This document shows positions 1 to 8,129 of a stretch of DNA of 37,883 nucleotides, one piece after another. Within the stretch, counting starts at the first letter, position 1. Every line of letters starts with the position of its first letter. This DNA is from Thiohalocapsa sp. ML1 (GTDB lineage Bacteria; Pseudomonadota; Gammaproteobacteria; Chromatiales; Chromatiaceae). The stretch spans positions 1-37,883 of the forward strand of contig NZ_JABX01000052.1 in NCBI RefSeq assembly GCF_001469165.1, read 5' to 3'. The position numbers were made by a program, and so were the translations under genes. The notes under the pieces are model-generated. The model was not told the DNA's origin and did no database searches. It saw only the letters and a program-made list of their open reading frames with translations.

Positions 1-19
1 TCCCGCTCACCGCAGTCGT

Positions 20-136
20 CGCGGCTAAAGCCGCTCCCACGGGGCGTGGCTCCGGCACGGGCGCCGTGGGAGCGGCTTTAGCCGCGCTCTTTCTTCCCGC
101 CCGCCGCAGTCGTCGCGGCTAAAGCCGCTCCCACGG
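20..136. repeat. Three REP-like palindromic units after ppc
   Basis: A 23-bp sequence (cgcggctaaagccgctcc then cacgg) occurs at 20-42, inverted at 64-86 and direct again at 114-136. The first two copies can fold into a 23-bp hairpin; each unit also carries the internal palindrome cggctaaagccg. The third copy abuts the ppc stop codon. The sequence is of the gtgggagcggctttagccgcg type, a REP family I know to be common in Pseudomonas, Xanthomonas and related gammaproteobacteria. It may also shield the 3' end of the ppc mRNA. Confidence 0.85.
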
Positions 137-2986
137 TCAGCCGGTGTTGCGCATGCCGGCGGCGACGGCGTTGATGGAGCGCAGCAGCGGGTCGAGCCAT
201 TGCTCGCGGTCGTCGCTGCCGGGGGCGTCCGGGCTGTCGGACTGCTTGGCGGCGCCGCCCCGATAGCGGTGCAGCAGCGCGATCTGGACGTGGTTCAGCG
301 GGTCGAGATAGGTATTGCGGCGCGCCAGCGACAACTGCAGGTCCGGCGTCTCTTCCATCAGGCCGTGCAGCCCGGCGATGTTGAGCACCTGAGTGCGGGT
401 GCGCTCGTACTCGTCCGCGATGCGGCCGTAGAAGGCCTCGGCGCGGGCGGGGTCGGTGGCGAGCTGCGTGTAGCTCGCGGCGATGTGCATCTCGGCCTTG
501 AACAGCGACATCTGCGTATTGCTCAGGATGGCCCGGAAGAAGGGCCATTCCTCGTACATCTTTTGCAGCTTGGCAAGGCGCTCCAGATCGCTGCCGCGCC
601 AGCGCTCGATGGCGCTGCCGATGCCGTACCAGGCCGGCAGCGTGTGCCGCGACTGCGCCCAGCCGAATACCCAGGGGATGGCGCGGATGGACGCGAGGGA
701 GCGGTCGGCCTTCTTGCGATGCGACGGGCGTGAGCCGATGTTGAGCAGCGCGATGGCATCGACCGGCGTGACCTCATAGAAATAGTCGAGCAGTCCCGGT
801 GCATCGACCAGGTCGCGGTAGGCCTCTTCGCCGTAGCGGGCGAGCTCTCCCATGATGCCGAGATAGTCCTTGCGCGGCTTCGCGGGGGGCTCGATGACGC
901 AGCGGCTGGCCTTGATGAGGCCGCTGACGCCCATGGTCAGCTCATAGAGGGCGGTTTCGGGGTTGGCATATCGATAAGAAAGCACCTCGCCCTGCTCGGT
1001 GAACTTGATCTGGCCGTGCACGGTGTCGTCGGGCTGCGAGAGGATGGCCTCGTGGGTCGGGCCGCCGCCGCGGCCGATGGTGCCGCCCCGGCCGTGGAAC
1101 AGCCGGCACCGCACCCCCCTGCTCTCCGCGAGCCCGACGATCTTCTCCTGCGCCTCATACAGGTTCCAGGCCGAGCCCAGGATGCCGCCATCCTTGCAGG
1201 AGTCCGAATAGCCGAGCATGACCTCTTGCAGGTTGCCGGAAGCGTTGAGCAGCGCCGCATAGGTGGCGTTGTCGAACAGCGCGGACATGACCGCGTCGAT
1301 GCGGGCAAGGTCCTCGATGGTCTCGAACAGCGGCGCGATGCGGATGTCGCAGTGCCAGCCCTGCGGGGTCTTGCCGGCGAGCCCGGCTAAGCGCGCGAGC
1401 AGCATGACCTCCATCACGTGGCTTGCGCTGTGGGTCATGGAGATGACATAGGCGCCGAACACGTCGTCGCTGATCTCGGCGCGCATGCGCGCCATGACCT
1501 CGAACACCTCCAGCGTCTCGCGCGTCTCGCCGGTCATGGTGCCCTTGTCGATCAGGAACGGATACGGGTGCGCGATGGCCGAGGCGAGCGCCTCCAGCTT
1601 CTGCGCCTCGGAGTAGGACTCGTAGAAGGGCGCGCCGGGCTGGCGCGCGAACAGCTCCGTGACCGCGGCGGTGTGCCGGGTGGACTCCTGGCGCACGTCG
1701 AGCTGCACCAAGTGGAAGCCGAAGCTCTCCACCAGCCGGATCAGGTCCGCGAGGGGCCCGCCGGCGGCGCTGGCGTCGCCGTGGCTCACCAGCGAGTCGC
1801 GCACCAGGTACAGGTCCGTGAGCAGTTGGTTGGCGTCGTCGTAGCCCTTGACCGCGTCGGTGGGGGCGTCCGGGTTCTCGATGCGCGCCTGCACCCGCGC
1901 CAGATTGGCCTCCAGCCGGTGCCGCACGATGGCGAGCTTGCGCCGGTAGGGCTCGTGCAGGTAGCGCCGGGGCGTCTGGCCCATGTCACCGAGCCAATAG
2001 TCCTCGTCATCGTCCAGGCTGTCGAGGAAGGCCGGCGACGGCTGCACCAGGGTGTTGGAGTGGCTCAGGATGCGGGTCAGCGCCTTGACCCGGCGGATGT
2101 ATTCAATGAGCGCGACCTCGCAGTGCATGCGCACCGCAAGCGCCGTGGTCTCCGGCTTGACGAAGGGGTTGCCGTCGCGATCGCCGCCGATCCAGGAGCC
2201 GAAGCGCACGAAGCTCGGCAGGCTGATGTCGGCATGGGCGCCGTAGGCGCGGCGCACGGCCTTCTCGAGGTTGCTGTAAAGGCGCGGCAGCGTCTCGAAC
2301 AGCGACGCATGGAAGAAGTAGAGCCCCTGGCGGACCTCGTCCATCACCTGCGGCTTGTGCACGCGCACCTCGTCCGTCTTCCACAGGATCTGGATCTCGC
2401 GCACGATCTCGGCCATGCGCTCCTGTTCTTCCTCGCCGTTCAGCACCGAGCGCCGCCAGTCCAGCATCAGCAGGAAGATCCGCCGCTGCGTCTCCAGCGT
2501 GGTGCGGCGCTTGGCCTCCGTCGGATGCGCCGTGAACACGGGCAGGTACAGCAGCCGATCGAGCAGCGCCTGAAAGCGCTCCGGACTCACGCCATCCTCG
2601 GCGAACTGCCGCAGCGTGTGGTCGAAGGACCCGCGCCAAAGCCGCCCGCCGGCGCTGATGCGCGCGCGCCGGGCGAGGAAGCTCTGCACCTCCTCGGCGA
2701 TGTGGGCCAGCGAGAAGTAGATGCTGTACGCGCGGATGACCTCGGAGAGCGTCTGCGGGTCGAGCTGATCGATGCGCTTCATGAGCTTGGTGCGCAGCTC
2801 CGGGTCGTCCTGCTCGCGCAGCGCCAGGAAGCCGTCGCGCAGGCGCTCCACCACCACCAGCACGCGCTTGCGGCTGTGCTCGCGCAGCACCTCGCCCAGC
2901 AGGTTCGCGAAGAGCGCGATGTCCTGCTCGGCGTTCGGCGCAGAAACGGTAAGGCGCTCGGACGGGTCGGCGGCGGCGTCGGTCAT
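137..2986 (-). CDS. ppc: Phosphoenolpyruvate carboxylase
   Basis: Cytoplasmic enzyme that carboxylates phosphoenolpyruvate to oxaloacetate, the anaplerotic entry to the TCA cycle. The 949-residue product carries the family signatures: FTAHPTEAKRRT with the catalytic His at residue 154, FETIEDL, GYSDSCKDGG, the glycine-rich GRGGTIGRGGGPTHEAI loop, FTEQGE, and the C-terminal RNTG tail that closes nearly all PEPCs. It is somewhat longer than the roughly 880 residues of the E. coli enzyme because of internal insertions. The frame is open 41 codons further upstream, but that extension is Arg-rich and unlike PEPC, so the start at MTDAAADPSERL (2986) is preferred. Monocistronic; REP-like palindromes lie directly downstream. 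Confidence 0.97.
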   Translation of the reverse strand: MTDAAADPSERLTVSAPNAEQDIALFANLLGEVLREHSRKRVLVVVERLRDGFLALREQDDPELRTKLMKRIDQLDPQTLSEVIRAYSIYFSLAHIAEEVQSFLARRARISAGGRLWRGSFDHTLRQFAEDGVSPERFQALLDRLLYLPVFTAHPTEAKRRTTLETQRRIFLLMLDWRRSVLNGEEEQERMAEIVREIQILWKTDEVRVHKPQVMDEVRQGLYFFHASLFETLPRLYSNLEKAVRRAYGAHADISLPSFVRFGSWIGGDRDGNPFVKPETTALAVRMHCEVALIEYIRRVKALTRILSHSNTLVQPSPAFLDSLDDDEDYWLGDMGQTPRRYLHEPYRRKLAIVRHRLEANLARVQARIENPDAPTDAVKGYDDANQLLTDLYLVRDSLVSHGDASAAGGPLADLIRLVESFGFHLVQLDVRQESTRHTAAVTELFARQPGAPFYESYSEAQKLEALASAIAHPYPFLIDKGTMTGETRETLEVFEVMARMRAEISDDVFGAYVISMTHSASHVMEVMLLARLAGLAGKTPQGWHCDIRIAPLFETIEDLARIDAVMSALFDNATYAALLNASGNLQEVMLGYSDSCKDGGILGSAWNLYEAQEKIVGLAESRGVRCRLFHGRGGTIGRGGGPTHEAILSQPDDTVHGQIKFTEQGEVLSYRYANPETALYELTMGVSGLIKASRCVIEPPAKPRKDYLGIMGELARYGEEAYRDLVDAPGLLDYFYEVTPVDAIALLNIGSRPSHRKKADRSLASIRAIPWVFGWAQSRHTLPAWYGIGSAIERWRGSDLERLAKLQKMYEEWPFFRAILSNTQMSLFKAEMHIAASYTQLATDPARAEAFYGRIADEYERTRTQVLNIAGLHGLMEETPDLQLSLARRNTYLDPLNHVQIALLHRYRGGAAKQSDSPDAPGSDDREQWLDPLLRSINAVAAGMRNTG

Positions 2987-3306
2987 GGTGCGGGTACTGC
3001 TGCGGGGGCGAGGCCGGCGAATGGGCGCATCGCAACGCCGGCAAAGTGCGGCCAGTCTAACCCGCGCGCCCCGGGGGCAAAAGCCGAGGGAAACATGGGT
3101 ACGGCGCACCGGGTCGCGGTCAGATCAGCCGCTCGGTGCTCAAGTCCGCAGCCGACGGCCCTGCCTCGCCGCCCGGCACTCCATGATTTTCATGTGGATG
3201 GTTTTCATCTGGCGAGGTTTATGTTACAGCTTCGTGACAAGCCCTATGCTAGCGCTCGGGCTTATGCGCCGGCCTACCCTGGCACCCGCTGCACGGAGAC
3301 TCGCCC
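2987..3306. other. Divergent intergenic region between ppc and the secreted-protein gene
   Basis: Holds no convincing gene. The right half is relatively AT-rich (about 3181-3250). A TATGCT hexamer at 3245-3250 could be a -10 box for the rightward gene, but the matching -35 is poor, so this is only a guess. Promoters for ppc must lie in the left half; none is recognisable. Confidence 0.4.
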
Positions 3307-3849
3307 ATGTGTCATGCATCTTCCCGTCGCCCCGCCCGCGCGCTTGCGGGCTGCTGCGTTGTTTTGCTTGCGCTGGCGCTGCCCGCCGGCGCCGATCCGC
3401 TGGCAGCCGATCCGCTTATAACAGCGGTGCCCGCCGCTGCACCGGCCATCACCACCGAGCCCGAGGCCTGCCGCGAGCCCTTCGCGCAGGCGGCTGCCGA
3501 GCTCGACAAGGACGCGCTGCGGCGCCTGGCGGGCGAATGCCGGGACCCGGCCGTCACCGCCCTACTCCGCAACCGCGCCGAGCATGCGGAGCGGCTGCGG
3601 CAGCTCAAGGTGATGTCCGGCCTGCTGCGCTACGGCACCGGCAACGCGGACCAGACGCGCCTCGCGCAGTGCCGCATGTACACGGCACTGGCGGAGGCCT
3701 TCGCCGAGCGCATGCAGCGCGCGCACCCGGCCGCGCGGCCGACGGCCCTCGCGGAGCTGAACCTGGCCTACGAGCAATCTATCCACATCGCCGAGCGCAC
3801 CATTGCCGGCCACGAGCGCATCGTCGGCCTGCCGACGGCCCCGCGCTGA
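3307..3849 (+). CDS. Secreted or periplasmic protein of unknown function
   Basis: A 180-residue protein I do not recognise. Residues 1-29 form a clear Sec signal peptide: basic n-region (RRPARA), hydrophobic core CCVVLLALALP and an AGA-D cleavage site. The mature part begins with a Pro/Ala-rich linker and then becomes mostly helical and charged (about residues 55-175), with Cys at 55, 78 and 122 that could form a disulfide in the periplasm. No lipobox, membrane segment or catalytic motif is seen. It stands alone between ppc (divergent) and the zinc-ribbon gene 122 bp downstream. The signal peptide and consistent codon use support a real gene; function is unknown. Confidence 0.7.
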   Translation: MCHASSRRPARALAGCCVVLLALALPAGADPLAADPLITAVPAAAPAITTEPEACREPFAQAAAELDKDALRRLAGECRDPAVTALLRNRAEHAERLRQLKVMSGLLRYGTGNADQTRLAQCRMYTALAEAFAERMQRAHPAARPTALAELNLAYEQSIHIAERTIAGHERIVGLPTAPR

Positions 3850-3971
3850 CGCCGGCGACGGATTCAGGCTCGCCCGCGCACGAGAACACTTGCCATTTCC
3901 CCCCCATCGCGCAGACTTTGAGCAGGAGCCCGCAGCCGCGGGCGGCCTGAACCAAGCGGGGAACAGCGCAA

Positions 3972-4526
3972 ATGAACGACAGCGACAAGCGCGATGAGGC
4001 CACCGGCGCCGCAGATCGGCTGGTAGACGCCTACGAGGAGATGCTGAAACGCACCAAGGATGGCATCGAACAGGCCAACGAGGCCGCGCCTAAGCTGCGC
4101 CACATGCTGGAGCAGGTGCGCGACAACATGGTGGAGCTCGGCGAGCTGACCCGCGAGGAGGCGGCGAAGATCGCGGACTACGTGGAGCGCGACGTCGAGG
4201 ACGCGGCGCATTGGCTGGTGGAGACCGGCGACGATCTGCGCAACTGGTGGCGCTTCGACCTGGAGCTGATCGAGCAGCGCATGCTCGATGCCTTCACCAG
4301 CGTCGCCGACCAGACCAGCCTGCAGTTGAGCCAATGGGCCGAGCGCGCCCGCCAGGCGAGCCTGTACCAAGCCGGCCAAGTGACGGGCCCCGGCACACTG
4401 GTCTGCGACAACTGCGGTGCCGAGACCCACTTCGCGCGCAGCGGCCGCATCCCGGCCTGTGCCGAATGCGGGGGCTTGAGCTTCCGCCGCCCGCGCCCGG
4501 GCGAGAAGCCCGCCTCCGGGAGCTGA
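3972..4526 (+). CDS. YbeL-like zinc-ribbon protein (DUF1451 family)
   Basis: A 184-residue cytoplasmic protein with the two-part layout of the YbeL/DUF1451 family: a helical, charged N-terminal region (about 10-130, with the YEEMLKRTKDGIEQA and ELGELTREEAAKIADYVERD segments) and a C-terminal zinc ribbon with CDNC at 145-148 and CAEC at 163-166. The family is widespread in gammaproteobacteria (E. coli YbeL is about 160 residues) and has no established biochemical role. The ATG at 3972 follows a gggg-rich stretch; there is no operon partner. A heptamer repeat tract begins about 30 bp after the stop. Confidence 0.88.
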   Translation: MNDSDKRDEATGAADRLVDAYEEMLKRTKDGIEQANEAAPKLRHMLEQVRDNMVELGELTREEAAKIADYVERDVEDAAHWLVETGDDLRNWWRFDLELIEQRMLDAFTSVADQTSLQLSQWAERARQASLYQAGQVTGPGTLVCDNCGAETHFARSGRIPACAECGGLSFRRPRPGEKPASGS

Positions 4527-4558
4527 GCCGACCGGGGAGTGGAGCCGCAGACGGATAA

Positions 4559-4600
4559 GGGCTGAGGGCTGAGGGCTGAGGGCTGAGGGCTGAGGGCCAA
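4559..4600. repeat. Heptanucleotide tandem repeat (GGGCTGA)5
   Basis: Five exact GGGCTGA units (4559-4593) and one GGGCCAA variant. Related seven-base tracts of the form GGGCYRR recur at about 22249, 26875, 27484, 35668 and 35891, always between genes. They resemble the short tandemly repeated heptamers (STRR) described from cyanobacteria. Not coding. Confidence 0.85.
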
Positions 4601-4667
4601 GGCACGGCCCTCGGCCATTACGACAGATGATTCAAGTTTCAACAGGGCGTCGGACTGGCGAGGCATG

Positions 4668-4754
4668 TCGGGTTCGGGTTCGGGTTCGCTATCGAGATCG
4701 AAATCGAACCGAGTGCCAACCGATCCCGATCCCGATAGCGATTTCGATAGCGAT
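4668..4754. repeat. Compound hexamer repeat element, copy 1
   Basis: Runs of ggttcg, then atcgag/atcgaa, a unique core cgagtgccaaccgatc, then cccgat/agcgat/ttcgat units. The same core with the same flanking hexamers occurs in inverted orientation at 35722-35790, so this is a dispersed element and not simple sequence decay. No gene seen. Confidence 0.7.
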
Positions 4755-4818
4755 GAGCACGCCTCGTCGGTCTGCGGTGCACCCTCGCTAGATCGCTAGA
4801 CGGCGCCGCTTGACTGGA

Positions 4819-4897
4819 GTGTTGACCTCCAGGTCAACACGGCGACAAAGCGCGATGCACGAATGTCGCGAGTGACGAGCCGACCGGGAGGTCGGCT
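4819..4897. repeat. Isolated REP-type palindrome pair (same family as the 36-37 kb array)
   Basis: Palindrome B (gtgttgacc-tcca-ggtcaacac) at 4819-4840, preceded by the array-type leader ctggagt, and palindrome A (agccgacc-ggga-ggtcggct) at 4878-4897 followed by ctccggcc. Both palindromes and the trailing ctccgg occur repeatedly in the array next to the RAYT gene at 37.2 kb. They lie downstream of gvpJ and may help end or protect the gas vesicle transcript; no T-run follows. Confidence 0.8.
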
Positions 4898-4993
4898 CTC
4901 CGGCCCGGCGAGGCTCCGGCGACGGGCGAGCAAGTGCTTTGCTCTGCCGCGTCTCCGCCGTTCCTTCCTGCGCCTCAGCCCTGCGCCGCCGCC

Positions 4994-5353
4994 TCAGCTA
5001 CGCTCGACCAAGAGCGCCTCGATGCGCGCGAGTCGCTGCTCCAGCGCCTGCTCGGCGGGCGTCGGTGCCGGTGCGGTCAGCTCGGGTGCGGCGGCTTCGG
5101 CCTTCGGCAGCGCTTGGCGCGCACTGCTGTCGAAGGCCGGGTTGCCGCGCCACCAGTCGATGCCCATCTCGACAGCCTTGTCCACGGAGCACACCAGCAG
5201 GCGGATCTCCAGGGTCAGGAGCTCCACCTCCACGAGCTTGATGCGCACATCGCCGGCGATGACGATGCCCTTGTCCAGCACGCGCTCGAGCAGGTCCGCG
5301 ATGGTGGTGCTGTTTGTGGAATGGGAAAGACGTTGATTAACGGTCACGGCCAT
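4994..5353 (-). CDS. gvpJ: Gas vesicle protein GvpJ (GvpA-family minor shell protein)
   Basis: A 119-residue member of the Gas_vesicle (GvpA/J/M) family. Residues about 14-70 hold the family core: STTIADLLERVLDKGIVI, then the beta-strand segment VRIKLVEVELLTLEIRLLVCSVDKA. The C-terminal 45 residues are an Ala/Pro linker and a charged helix (EQALEQRLARIEALLVER), the extension that separates GvpJ from GvpA. A good ribosome site (AGGGAG) lies about 8 bases before the ATG. It is the last gene of the structural operon. Position after gvpS-gvpK matches the S-K-J order in Bacillus megaterium and the A2-K-A3 order in Serratia, which supports the name. GvpJ is an essential minor protein in vesicle initiation in other systems. 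Confidence 0.9.
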   Translation of the reverse strand: MAVTVNQRLSHSTNSTTIADLLERVLDKGIVIAGDVRIKLVEVELLTLEIRLLVCSVDKAVEMGIDWWRGNPAFDSSARQALPKAEAAAPELTAPAPTPAEQALEQRLARIEALLVERS

Positions 5354-5522
5354 GGTCTGTGCTCCCTAGGGGAGAGCTGTTGGTTCCCGAGGCTTGCGCT
5401 CACGCGGGGCAGGATGCCCCGCCATTGTCAGCGCCCGCAGGCGTCGGCAATGAAGCGAATCGGAAACCGCGTTGTCGATTCGCATACGCCGGTCATGCCT
5501 TGCGGGCATGGTCCGGCCTTCT
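5354..5522 (-). other. gvpK-gvpJ intergenic region with hairpin
   Basis: The longest gap in the distal half of the operon, 169 bp, with no plausible ORF. It contains a 7-bp stem hairpin gcggggc-aggat-gccccgc at 5404-5422 and a smaller atgcc-ttgcg-ggcat hairpin at 5495-5509. In the Serratia order a gvpX gene would lie here. The hairpins could be an RNA processing or stability site separating gvpJ from the upstream message. Confidence 0.45.
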
Positions 5523-5906
5523 CTACAGCAGCCGGCCCAGGGGCCCGAGGTCGATGTTCAGGTCCTCGTCCTTCAGGTCGAAGACCTCCCGCACGCGCTT
5601 GAGCTCATCGGCCTGCTGCATCAGCGTCGTGCCCAGCCGCTCGATCTCCGCGTCGCTCAGGGCGCCGGACTCCATGCGGGCGATGGCCTGGCGCTCCAGC
5701 AGCTCGTGCAGCAGCTTCACGAGGGTCAGCACCAATTGTGCCAACCCGTTGCGCACGCGCTCGCCGTCGATGTCGATGCGACGGCCCGGCGCTGTCGTCG
5801 CCGCCGGCAAGTGGCCCGGCAGCCGGTCCGCCGGCGCGGCGCAGGCTGGTGCGCCCTTCAAGTCGGTCCAGCGGATAGTCGAGCCGGACCCGTCAGTGCT
5901 GGTCAT
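5523..5906 (-). CDS. gvpK: Gas vesicle protein GvpK
   Basis: A 127-residue GvpK. The N-terminal 40 residues are a variable Pro/Ala-rich lead; the conserved family region starts at RIDIDGERVRNGLAQLVLTL and runs through LLHELLERQAIARMESG, LSDAEIERLGTTLMQQ and the closing DLGPLGRLL, all hallmarks of GvpK. GvpK is needed for vesicle formation in several organisms and is thought to act early in assembly; its exact action is not settled. The start overlaps the end of gvpS by 14 bp, indicating translational coupling inside the structural operon. Confidence 0.95.
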   Translation of the reverse strand: MTSTDGSGSTIRWTDLKGAPACAAPADRLPGHLPAATTAPGRRIDIDGERVRNGLAQLVLTLVKLLHELLERQAIARMESGALSDAEIERLGTTLMQQADELKRVREVFDLKDEDLNIDLGPLGRLL

Positions 5907-6114
5907 TCGCCATCTCCTGTTGCAGCCGCCGCCCGGTGTCGACCGAGGTCACCAGGGCCTGCAGGCTGAGATAGATGAGCTCGACGTCGGCGACGCTGAT
6001 GGTGATCTCGGCCGCCACCACCGCGCCCTTGTTCAAGATCCGGTCCAACGCCTCGCACAGCGATACGTGCTCGGACGCCTGCCGGGGGCGTGCCACCCCG
6101 TTGGTGATGCTCAT
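5893..6114 (-). CDS. gvpS: Gas vesicle protein GvpS (GvpA-family)
   Basis: A 73-residue GvpA-family protein. The core EALDRILNKGAVVAAEITIS followed by VADVELIYLSLQALVTSVDT aligns with the helix-strand-strand layout of GvpA but differs from the three GvpA copies at most positions, so it is a paralogue. I chose MSITNGVARP as start because its ATGA overlaps the stop of the upstream ArsA-type gene (4 bp) and the upstream frame is low-complexity. Called GvpS because it precedes gvpK and gvpJ, as in Bacillus megaterium; the equivalent position in Serratia is called gvpA2. It is a minor shell or nucleation component by analogy. Confidence 0.85.
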   Translation of the reverse strand: MSITNGVARPRQASEHVSLCEALDRILNKGAVVAAEITISVADVELIYLSLQALVTSVDTGRRLQQEMANDQH

Positions 6115-8111
6115 GATGTGCCCCCCATGTCCGCGGCTTCGCGGTAGAACGATGCGCCGAGCTCCGCGAGGGCGGCGAGGCCCCGGGGCTCCTGCTGGCG
6201 GTACACGCGCACGCGTTGCATGCGCTCGAAGCGCCGCTCGGCATCCCGGATGCGCGCCGCCTCGCGCTCCCGCAGCCGCCGGCACAGGGCGCAGTTGCAG
6301 GCCGGGTCCCCGGGCGGGGTAAGCTGGTTGATCGCGAGCGCGGACACCGGTATGGAGAGGTCCGCAAGGCCCGCCGCCAAGTCCGCCGTTTCCGCCAGGC
6401 CGAGCCACGTCGCCACCGTCACCAACTGCACACGGGTGCGGTGCGGATCGGCGAGCAGCGCCCGCAGCCGCTTGACCGAGCGCGACAGCGCCACCAGGCG
6501 CTCGGACAGCCGCGGCATGCGCAGCACCTTGCGGTACTTGAGCAAGAGCTCAAAGAAGAGCCTGAGCCATTCGGCGATGAGCTCCGGCAGCTCCAGGAGC
6601 CGCAGCAGGTGCCCGCTCGGCGCCGCATCCAGCACGATCACGTCGTAGCGGTCGCCGTCGAGGTGCTCCATCGCCGCCGTCAGCGCCATGACCTCGTCCA
6701 GCCCCGGCGGGGCCAGATCCAGCAGGCGCTCCATGACATCGCGGTCGAAGGTGATGTCGAAGTTGCCGAGATGGCGGTCGAGCATCTGTGCCAGCTCATC
6801 GCGGTAGGCGTCGCGAATCGCACCGAAGGCGCTCTCGGCGTCCACCTCCTGCGCGTCGAGGCCGGGGCAGACGCTGCCGGGCTCCGGCCCCACCGGCTGT
6901 CCGAGCGCATCGGCCAGGGAATGGGCCGGGTCGGTGGAGAAGAGCAGGATGCGCTGGCGTGGGCGCTGGCGGTTCAGGTGCACTGCCGTCGCACAGGCGA
7001 GCGTGGTCTTGCCGACGCCGCCCTTGCCGGCCAGGATCAGTACCCGCAAGCCCGCGGGCGGCAGCGGCAGCGGCTGCTCCACGTGCACCGGCAGCGCCGG
7101 CGGCGCCGGCGGCGGCGGGGCGCGGTAGGCGAGCATGTCGAGCATCTCCAGCCGCCGCCACAGGCCGGTCAGGTGCCCGCCGCGGGGCTCATCGGGCAAC
7201 AGCGGTAGGCCCCAGGTGCGCGCGCCGCGGCAAAGTTCGCCTTGCGCGCTCAGCGCCGCGAGCTGCCGGCGCCGCTCGGCCAGGCACACGGCACACAGCT
7301 CCGCCGTCGCCGCCGTCGCCGCCGTTCCGGCACACACGGAGCTTGGGTAAACGCGGTTCACGACGATGTCCGTGACCGGGACCTGGTGCTCGCGCAGGGT
7401 CCGCAGCAGGTCGTCGGTCTCGGCGAGACTCATCTGCTCCGCCAGGGTCACGGGTACGAAGCGGCAGCGTTGCCGGTCCTGCAACAGCTCGGCCAGGGTG
7501 CGGCGGGAGCGCTCCAGCCCCAGCAGAAAGGCATCGAGGTGATCCTGCGCCATGTCGCCGCCGAAGCGCTGGCGCAGGTAGCGATGCTTGGCGAGGAGCG
7601 CATCCAGCGCCCGCAGCCAGCGCTGCACCAGGGCGGGCATGGTCAAGAGCCGCAGCGCGTGGCCGGTGGGCGCCGTGTCCACGACGATGCAGCCGTAGCG
7701 GCGATGCTCGATCCAGGCGGCGATCTCCAGATAGGCCGCCAGCTCGTCCATGCCGGGCAGTGCCACTTCCAGCAGGGCATCCACGTCGGCATCGTCGAGC
7801 AGGGTGCCGCGGCGGGAGATTTCCTGGAGATTGTCGCGATAGCGCCTGCGAAAGGCCTCCAGCGACGCCTCTGCATCCAGCTCCAGCACCTCAAAGTTGC
7901 CCGGCGGCTCCAAGTCCGCCAGCGCATCGTCCACGGAGTGCGCCGGATCGGTGGACAACAACAGCACCGCCTGCGCGGGCCGCTGCCGCGCAAGGGCCAA
8001 CGCCGCGGCGGTGGCGCAGGTGGTCTTGCCGACCCCGCCCTTGCCGCCGAAGAACAGCAGCACGAGCCCGGGCTCGTCGAGGAAACCGGGCACAGGCAAG
8101 GTTGTGGACAT
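6111..8111 (-). CDS. Tandem ArsA/Get3-type ATPase in the gas vesicle operon
   Basis: A 666-residue protein made of two ArsA-family P-loop ATPase halves joined by a Pro-rich linker (about 331-353). Each half has the deviant Walker A GKGGVGKTT (about 23-31 and 362-370), the STDPAHS switch I motif (53-59, 392-398) and a switch II DTAPTGH or DAAPSGH (145-151, 495-501). Each half also carries a paired-cysteine motif, CAVC at 273-276 and CALC at 607-610, in the region where Get3 binds its shared zinc. There is no arsenite-resistance gene nearby. It lies 18 bp after gvpG and overlaps gvpS by 4 bp, so it belongs to the gas vesicle operon and sits where Serratia has gvpW. ArsA relatives such as Get3 shield hydrophobic proteins; a chaperone role for GvpA-family subunits is my inference. 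Confidence 0.9.
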   Translation of the reverse strand: MSTTLPVPGFLDEPGLVLLFFGGKGGVGKTTCATAAALALARQRPAQAVLLLSTDPAHSVDDALADLEPPGNFEVLELDAEASLEAFRRRYRDNLQEISRRGTLLDDADVDALLEVALPGMDELAAYLEIAAWIEHRRYGCIVVDTAPTGHALRLLTMPALVQRWLRALDALLAKHRYLRQRFGGDMAQDHLDAFLLGLERSRRTLAELLQDRQRCRFVPVTLAEQMSLAETDDLLRTLREHQVPVTDIVVNRVYPSSVCAGTAATAATAELCAVCLAERRRQLAALSAQGELCRGARTWGLPLLPDEPRGGHLTGLWRRLEMLDMLAYRAPPPPAPPALPVHVEQPLPLPPAGLRVLILAGKGGVGKTTLACATAVHLNRQRPRQRILLFSTDPAHSLADALGQPVGPEPGSVCPGLDAQEVDAESAFGAIRDAYRDELAQMLDRHLGNFDITFDRDVMERLLDLAPPGLDEVMALTAAMEHLDGDRYDVIVLDAAPSGHLLRLLELPELIAEWLRLFFELLLKYRKVLRMPRLSERLVALSRSVKRLRALLADPHRTRVQLVTVATWLGLAETADLAAGLADLSIPVSALAINQLTPPGDPACNCALCRRLREREAARIRDAERRFERMQRVRVYRQQEPRGLAALAELGASFYREAADMGGTS

Positions 8112-8129
8112 CGGCGTCTCCGCGGCAGG

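Noticed and set aside
1418-3421. Long open frame (667 codons) on the plus strand opposite ppc
   Set aside because: Antisense shadow of a very GC-rich gene; composition is Arg/His/Gln-rich and shows no domain, whereas the minus strand is an unambiguous PEPC.
4927-4943. Intrinsic terminator after gvpJ (gagcaa-gtgct-ttgctc)
   Set aside because: Only a 6-bp stem and no T-run on the gvp strand; not enough to call a terminator.
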